64,000 nucleotides of DNA. Origin: Micromonospora sp. AMSO31t (GTDB taxonomy: Bacteria; Actinomycetota; Actinomycetes; Mycobacteriales; Micromonosporaceae). The stretch is taken from the NCBI RefSeq assembly GCF_008868175.1, contig NZ_WBKT01000014.1:1-64000 (forward strand), read 5' to 3'. Shown here piece by piece: positions 60,633 through 64,000 of the stretch (position 1 is the first letter of the stretch; every line of letters begins with the position of its first letter). Position numbers and translations under genes: made by a program. Below the pieces are notes generated by a model, which was not told the origin of the DNA, did no database searches, and saw only the letters and a list, made by a program, of their open reading frames with translations.

Positions 60633-61580
60633 TCAGCCGAGGGTGGCCAGCACGGCCGGCGCGACGTTGCCGCCGCTGAGCACCAGGACGGTCCGTTCGC
60701 CGGGCGCCACCTCGACCAGCCCCGCCCGCAGCGCCGCCAGGGTGACCGCGGCGGCCGGCTCCACCAGCAGCTTGGTGGCCTCCACCAGCTCGGCCCAGGC
60801 GGGCAGCACGGCCGCCTCCGGCACCTCGACCACCGCGTCGACCAGCGCCCGGACGTGCGTCAGGGTGTGCCGCCCGGCGAACGGGGCGGCGAGGCCGTCG
60901 GCGACCGAAGCGGGGCGGGCCGGCAAGGTGCGGGTCCCGGTCCGCAGCGCGTACGACATGGCGTTGGCCCCGTCCGGCTCCACTCCGACGATCCGCGTCC
61001 CCGGTGACCCGGCCCGGATCGCCGCGGCGATCCCGCTGATCAGCCCTCCGCCACCCACCGGCACGAGCACGAGGTCCGGGGGCGGGCCGTCGGCCAGGAT
61101 CTCCCGCCCGACGGTGGCCTGACCGGCGATCACGTCCGGGTCGTCGAAGGGCGCGAGCAGGTGGAAGCCGCGCTCGGCGGCGACCGCCTCGGCGGTGGCC
61201 AGCAGGTCGTCGGTGAGCACCGCCTCGGCGCCGAGCCGGCGGACCGTCGCCAGCTTGCCGGGCACCGCGTGCGGCGGCATGCAGACCACCGCGGGCAGGC
61301 CGGCGGCGCGGGCCACGTGGGCCACGGCGATCGCGTGGTTGCCGGCGGAGAACGCCACCAGCCCGGCCGGTGTGCCGTGGCGTTCGGCGTGGGCGAGCAG
61401 GGCGTTCGTGGCGCCGCGGACCTTGAAGCTCCCGGTGTGCTGGAGGTTCTCGGCCTTCACGGCGAGCCGGAGGCCCAGGTCGGCGCCGAGGACCGGCGCG
61501 TCCAGCAGCGGGGTGCGGACCAGCCGCCCGTCGAGGCGCCGCTCGGCCGCCGTCATGTCGTCCCCGGTGATCAACCGCAC
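60633..61580 (-). CDS. PLP-dependent threonine/serine dehydratase
   Basis: 315-aa fold-type II PLP enzyme without an ACT domain, so catabolic type. Lys in TGSFKVRGATNALL (about 49-62) is the Schiff-base residue; SAGNHAIAVAHVAR binds substrate/cofactor phosphate, VPVGGGGLISGIAAA the PLP phosphate and VLSGGNV the pyridine side. Expected reaction: threonine or serine to 2-oxoacid plus ammonia; threo-hydroxyaspartate dehydratase or racemase activity also occurs in the family. GTG 61580 lies 6 nt from a TAGGCT box. Monocistronic, convergent with DUF2203. Confidence 0.9.
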   Translation of the reverse strand: MRLITGDDMTAAERRLDGRLVRTPLLDAPVLGADLGLRLAVKAENLQHTGSFKVRGATNALLAHAERHGTPAGLVAFSAGNHAIAVAHVARAAGLPAVVCMPPHAVPGKLATVRRLGAEAVLTDDLLATAEAVAAERGFHLLAPFDDPDVIAGQATVGREILADGPPPDLVLVPVGGGGLISGIAAAIRAGSPGTRIVGVEPDGANAMSYALRTGTRTLPARPASVADGLAAPFAGRHTLTHVRALVDAVVEVPEAAVLPAWAELVEATKLLVEPAAAVTLAALRAGLVEVAPGERTVLVLSGGNVAPAVLATLG

Positions 61581-61586
61581 CCGCCG

Positions 61587-61592
61587 AGCCTA
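61587..61592 (-). promoter_or_regulatory. -10 box, PLP dehydratase gene
   Basis: TAGGCT on the minus strand, 6 nt before GTG 61580. Confidence 0.5.
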
Positions 61593-61603
61593 GTACGCAG
61601 ACG

Positions 61604-62317
61604 TCATCCGGCTTGCTGCGCCACCTGATCGTCGGCCACCGGGCCGGCGTCGGTAGTGAACTGGTCGAGTTGTTGGACCACACCGACGATGTCGGAGAAG
61701 GCATCGATGAAGGCGTCGACGTAACGGGAGTCGAAGTCCGCCGGTTTCCGGACGCCGCTCTGCAGGCAGCCGACGAAATGCAGGCCCGCACCGCCGGCGG
61801 CCAGTGCGTCGCCCGGTGAATCCCCCACATAGACGCAGTGGCGTGGTGGTATTCCCGTCGTCGCCAGCAATTCGTCGAAGGCCCGCGGATCCGGCTTGCG
61901 GAAGCGCGTGTTGCCGGCATGGTAGATGCCACCGACTCGTTCGGCCAGGACGTGGTCGGCCGCCAACATGTGCCGGACCTCGTCCTCGGTCCGCGACGTC
62001 AGCAGGAACACCGCCCGGCCATGCCGCACGAACTCGTCCAGCGCGCGAAGGTTCTCGGGCGGAATGACATCCAGGCGACCGTCGGCGATGTGCCGTTTCA
62101 GCGCGCGCCGATAGAGCGCCGAGAAACGGGGCAGGTCGAGGCCGGGCGACCTTGTGGGCATGGCGTCCAGCAGCGGCTCGCCCCAGGTGGACAGATGCAC
62201 GTGCCGGGGCATCGGGGGCCGGCCCAGCTCCGCCAGAACTTCGTTCTCCAACGCGAACGAAGCGGCCTGTGTGAGGCACAGGGTGTCGTCGACGTCCACG
62301 ATCACAGCCCGAATCAC
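61604..62317 (-). CDS. HAD-superfamily hydrolase
   Basis: 237-aa HAD phosphatase. Motif I VDVDDTLC (Asp8/Asp10), motif II VFLLTSRT (Thr or Ser near 104), motif III Lys in FRKPDPRAF and motif IV VYVGDSPGDALAA. The cap is of the four-helix type (QAASFALENEVLAELGRPPM). Substrate may be a sugar phosphate or nucleotide. GTG 62317 lies 6 nt from a TAGGCT box. Its 3' end lies 12 bp upstream of the dehydratase -10 box. GC content is lower than most neighbours (many NNA/NNT codons, e.g. around 61640-62250), hinting at later acquisition. Confidence 0.85.
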   Translation of the reverse strand: MIRAVIVDVDDTLCLTQAASFALENEVLAELGRPPMPRHVHLSTWGEPLLDAMPTRSPGLDLPRFSALYRRALKRHIADGRLDVIPPENLRALDEFVRHGRAVFLLTSRTEDEVRHMLAADHVLAERVGGIYHAGNTRFRKPDPRAFDELLATTGIPPRHCVYVGDSPGDALAAGGAGLHFVGCLQSGVRKPADFDSRYVDAFIDAFSDIVGVVQQLDQFTTDAGPVADDQVAQQAG

Positions 62318-62323
62318 CGGTTC

Positions 62324-62329
62324 AGCCTA
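62324..62329 (-). promoter_or_regulatory. -10 box, HAD gene
   Basis: TAGGCT on the minus strand, 6 nt before GTG 62317; same box and spacing as the dehydratase gene. Confidence 0.55.
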
Positions 62330-62522
62330 TAACTCTCACGTCCGGCGCGAGGTGCGCCGCCGTCGCCCCGTGGCGAAAACCTTCAGCCTTGCTCAGCACC
62401 CCGGCAATGATTTGTAGTGATAAGGGTCTATGGGCAGCCCTCGCGAAATGTTGATCTTCCGCCGGGACCTGATTCATTGATATCTATCTCTCACCACCAC
62501 TTCCCACCCCCAGGAGTGCGAC

Positions 62523-63326
62523 GTGCGGAGATCCCGTCTTGCCACCCTCGCCCTGACCCTCGCCGCCTCGTTCGGCATCACGCTGACCCTGGCCGCCCCC
62601 GCCCAGGCGGCCCCGGCCGACCGCTACGTCGCTCTCGGCGACTCGTACGCCTCCGGCGTCGGCGCCGACAGCTACACCTCCGAGAGCGGGTCCTGCCTGC
62701 GCAGCAACAACGCCTACCCGGCGCTCTACAACACCAACATCAGGCCGGCCTCGTACCGTTCGGTCGCCTGCTCCGGCGCGACCACCACGGACGTCATCAA
62801 CAACCAGCTCTCCGCGCTCTCCTCGACCACCACGCTGGTCAGCGTCACCATCGGCGGCAACGACGTCGGCTTCGCCAGCATCATGAGCACCTGCGTGCTC
62901 CAGGGTGAGGCCCAGTGCGTGGCGGCGATCCAGGCCGCCGAGGACAAGGCCCGCACGCAGCTTCCCGGCAAGCTGGCGACCGTCTACAACGGCATCCGGA
63001 GCCGGGCGCCCTCCGCCCGGGTCGTGGTGGTCGGCTACCCGGTCTTCTACCAGCTCGGCACGGTCTGCGTCGGACTGAGCGCCACCTCCCGGGCGAAGAT
63101 CAACGAGGGGATCAACCTGGTCGACGACATCACCCGCACGGCGGCCACCTCGGCCGGCTTCACGTTCGCCGACGTCCGCTCGATCTTCGTGGGCCACCAG
63201 CTGTGCAGCTACGGCACGAAGTGGCTGCACGCGTTGAACGTCCTGAACCTCACGGTCTCGTACCACCCGACGGCCGCGGGACAGTCCGGCGGCTACTACC
63301 CGGTCTTCCGCTCCGCCGCGGGCTGA
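62523..63326 (+). CDS. Secreted SGNH/GDSL hydrolase
   Basis: 267-aa exported esterase or lipase. Signal peptide RRSRLATLALTLAASFGITLTLAAPAQAA (cleaved near 30). Block I ALGDSYASGVGA (Ser near 41), block II CSGATTTDV, block III IGGNDVGF, block V SYHPTAAGQ (His); a Ser-His dyad with main-chain acid help, as in Streptomyces enzymes. Cysteine pairs suggest three disulfides. GTG 62523 has CAGGAG upstream; the leader contains an AT-rich stretch (62480-62500) unlike the rest of the window and probably the promoter. Ends at a strong hairpin facing the NamZ-type gene. Confidence 0.92.
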   Translation: MRRSRLATLALTLAASFGITLTLAAPAQAAPADRYVALGDSYASGVGADSYTSESGSCLRSNNAYPALYNTNIRPASYRSVACSGATTTDVINNQLSALSSTTTLVSVTIGGNDVGFASIMSTCVLQGEAQCVAAIQAAEDKARTQLPGKLATVYNGIRSRAPSARVVVVGYPVFYQLGTVCVGLSATSRAKINEGINLVDDITRTAATSAGFTFADVRSIFVGHQLCSYGTKWLHALNVLNLTVSYHPTAAGQSGGYYPVFRSAAG

Positions 63327-63334
63327 GCGGCGTG

Positions 63335-63362
63335 GGGCCCGGGGTGCGCGCACCCCGGGCCC
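63335..63362. terminator. Bidirectional terminator, SGNH and NamZ-type genes
   Basis: A perfect 28-bp palindrome (GGGCCCGGGGTGCG and complement), 8 bp after one stop and 9 bp from the other. Confidence 0.8.
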
Positions 63363-63371
63363 GTCGTCGGC

Positions 63372-64000
63372 TCAGTAGAGCAGGTACGGGCGCCGCTTCC
63401 GCTCGAAGGCCGCCAGCTCGGCGGCCCAGGCGCCGACCACGTCGTCCACGTCGGCTCCGGCGTCGATCATCGTGCGCAGCCGGGGCGAGCCGGTCAGCTT
63501 GTCCACCCAGTACGGCCGGACGGCGTCGTACGAGTCGAACCGCCACGCGAACGCGGGGTACTTGTGCGCCTCCACCAGCATGGCCACCGCCGTGCGGATC
63601 GGGTCGTAGACCGCCCGGTCGACGACTTTGACCTCGACGCCGGCGCACAGCTTGTTCAGCAGGGCCGGCTTCTGCCCCGCCGCGGTCGGGGAGAAGTACG
63701 CCTCCCGGAACTCGACACCCGGCAGGTTCCGGGCGTTGAGCCGGTCTCCCCAGTGGTGGTCGAAGTCGTCGGCGAGCCCGCCGATCAGCTCGAACGGGCG
63801 GCAGGTGCCCCGGCCCTCGGTGATCGAGGCGACGCCCTCGAACAGGCAGGTGCCGGGATAGACCAGCGCCGTGTCCGGCGTCGGCATGTTCGGGCTGGGC
63901 ATCACCCACGGCAGGTCGGTGTCGGCGGCGAGCCGGTCACGCTTCCAGTTCCGGCACCGCACCACCTCCAGGTCGACCGGGCCTCCGGCGTCGGCGGGCA
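63372..64000 (-). CDS. NamZ-type exo-beta-N-acetylmuramidase (DUF1343), C-terminal part
   Basis: About 209 residues are visible; the start lies beyond base 64000 and the frame is open to the edge. LPWVMPSPNMPTPDTALVYPGTCLFEGVASITEGRGTCRPFE is the strongest DUF1343 stretch, followed by DRAVYDPIRTAVAML. NamZ enzymes remove N-acetylmuramic acid from the non-reducing ends of peptidoglycan fragments, a cell-wall recycling step. Whether there is a signal peptide cannot be seen. The convergent SGNH hydrolase shares its terminator. Confidence 0.88.
   Translation of the reverse strand, partial: PADAGGPVDLEVVRCRNWKRDRLAADTDLPWVMPSPNMPTPDTALVYPGTCLFEGVASITEGRGTCRPFELIGGLADDFDHHWGDRLNARNLPGVEFREAYFSPTAAGQKPALLNKLCAGVEVKVVDRAVYDPIRTAVAMLVEAHKYPAFAWRFDSYDAVRPYWVDKLTGSPRLRTMIDAGADVDDVVGAWAAELAAFERKRRPYLLY

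Overview
The window is chromosomal DNA from a very GC-rich actinomycete. Dense GTG starts, leaderless promoters, PIM-type mannosyltransferases, ThyX, ClgR and a Psp locus all fit. Gene content and order (dapA-rnj-ftsK, then rimO-pgsA-cinA-clgR-pspA) look like Micromonosporaceae, most probably Micromonospora or a close relative; this is inferred from content, not from a search. I see no rRNA, tRNA, transposase, prophage or CRISPR array.

Layout. 1-6.6 kb: an alpha-glucan/sugar locus with a debranching enzyme (cut by the window edge), a divergent LacI regulator, and a CUT1 ABC importer made of a lipoprotein and two permeases without its own ATPase. 6.6-12.3 kb: small stand-alone genes (VOC protein, SnoaL-type ECF sigma factor, two GNATs, GT87 mannosyltransferase, YcaQ-like DNA glycosylase, DUF2752). 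12.6-16.1 kb: thyX, dapA and RNase J. 16.2-20 kb: a secreted S1 protease and a pair of YbjN-domain genes. 20-31.8 kb: ftsK, a guanidine-III riboswitch with its Gdx exporter, rimO-pgsA-cinA, then clgR-pspA-(PspM fused to an M48 protease)-pimB', an envelope-stress and membrane block. 31.8-36 kb: an MMPL transporter facing a two-component system. 36-43 kb: GGDEF-EAL protein, SAM methyltransferase, a second two-component system and an acyl-CoA ligase. 43-46.1 kb: SRPBCC, a Cys-rich protein, ROK glucokinase and an EEP-family protein. 46.1-46.6 kb: a gene-free stretch with tandem repeats and a large inverted repeat. 46.6-52.2 kb: flavin monooxygenase with an alpha/beta-hydrolase lacking its nucleophile, OtsA, a membrane protein and a PlsC-like acyltransferase. 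52.2-57.5 kb: a giant adenylate-cyclase/ATPase/TPR protein, a tiny protein, a Crp regulator and an AS-type exoribonuclease. 57.5-64 kb: FMN-binding protein, a phosphofructokinase with PPi-type residues, ProC, DUF2203, PLP dehydratase, HAD hydrolase, secreted SGNH hydrolase and the end of a NamZ-type muramidase.

Themes. Cell-envelope upkeep dominates: Psp/ClgR stress response, PgsA, PimB', GT87, PlsC-like, MMPL and NamZ. Central carbon use is represented by debranching enzyme, importer, glucokinase, PFK and OtsA. Signalling is rich: LacI, an ECF sigma factor, two histidine kinase/regulator pairs, c-di-GMP turnover and a possible cAMP module. Gene ends are marked by strong GC hairpins, and at least fourteen genes start 6-8 nt after a TANNNT-like -10 box, which suggests leaderless mRNAs.
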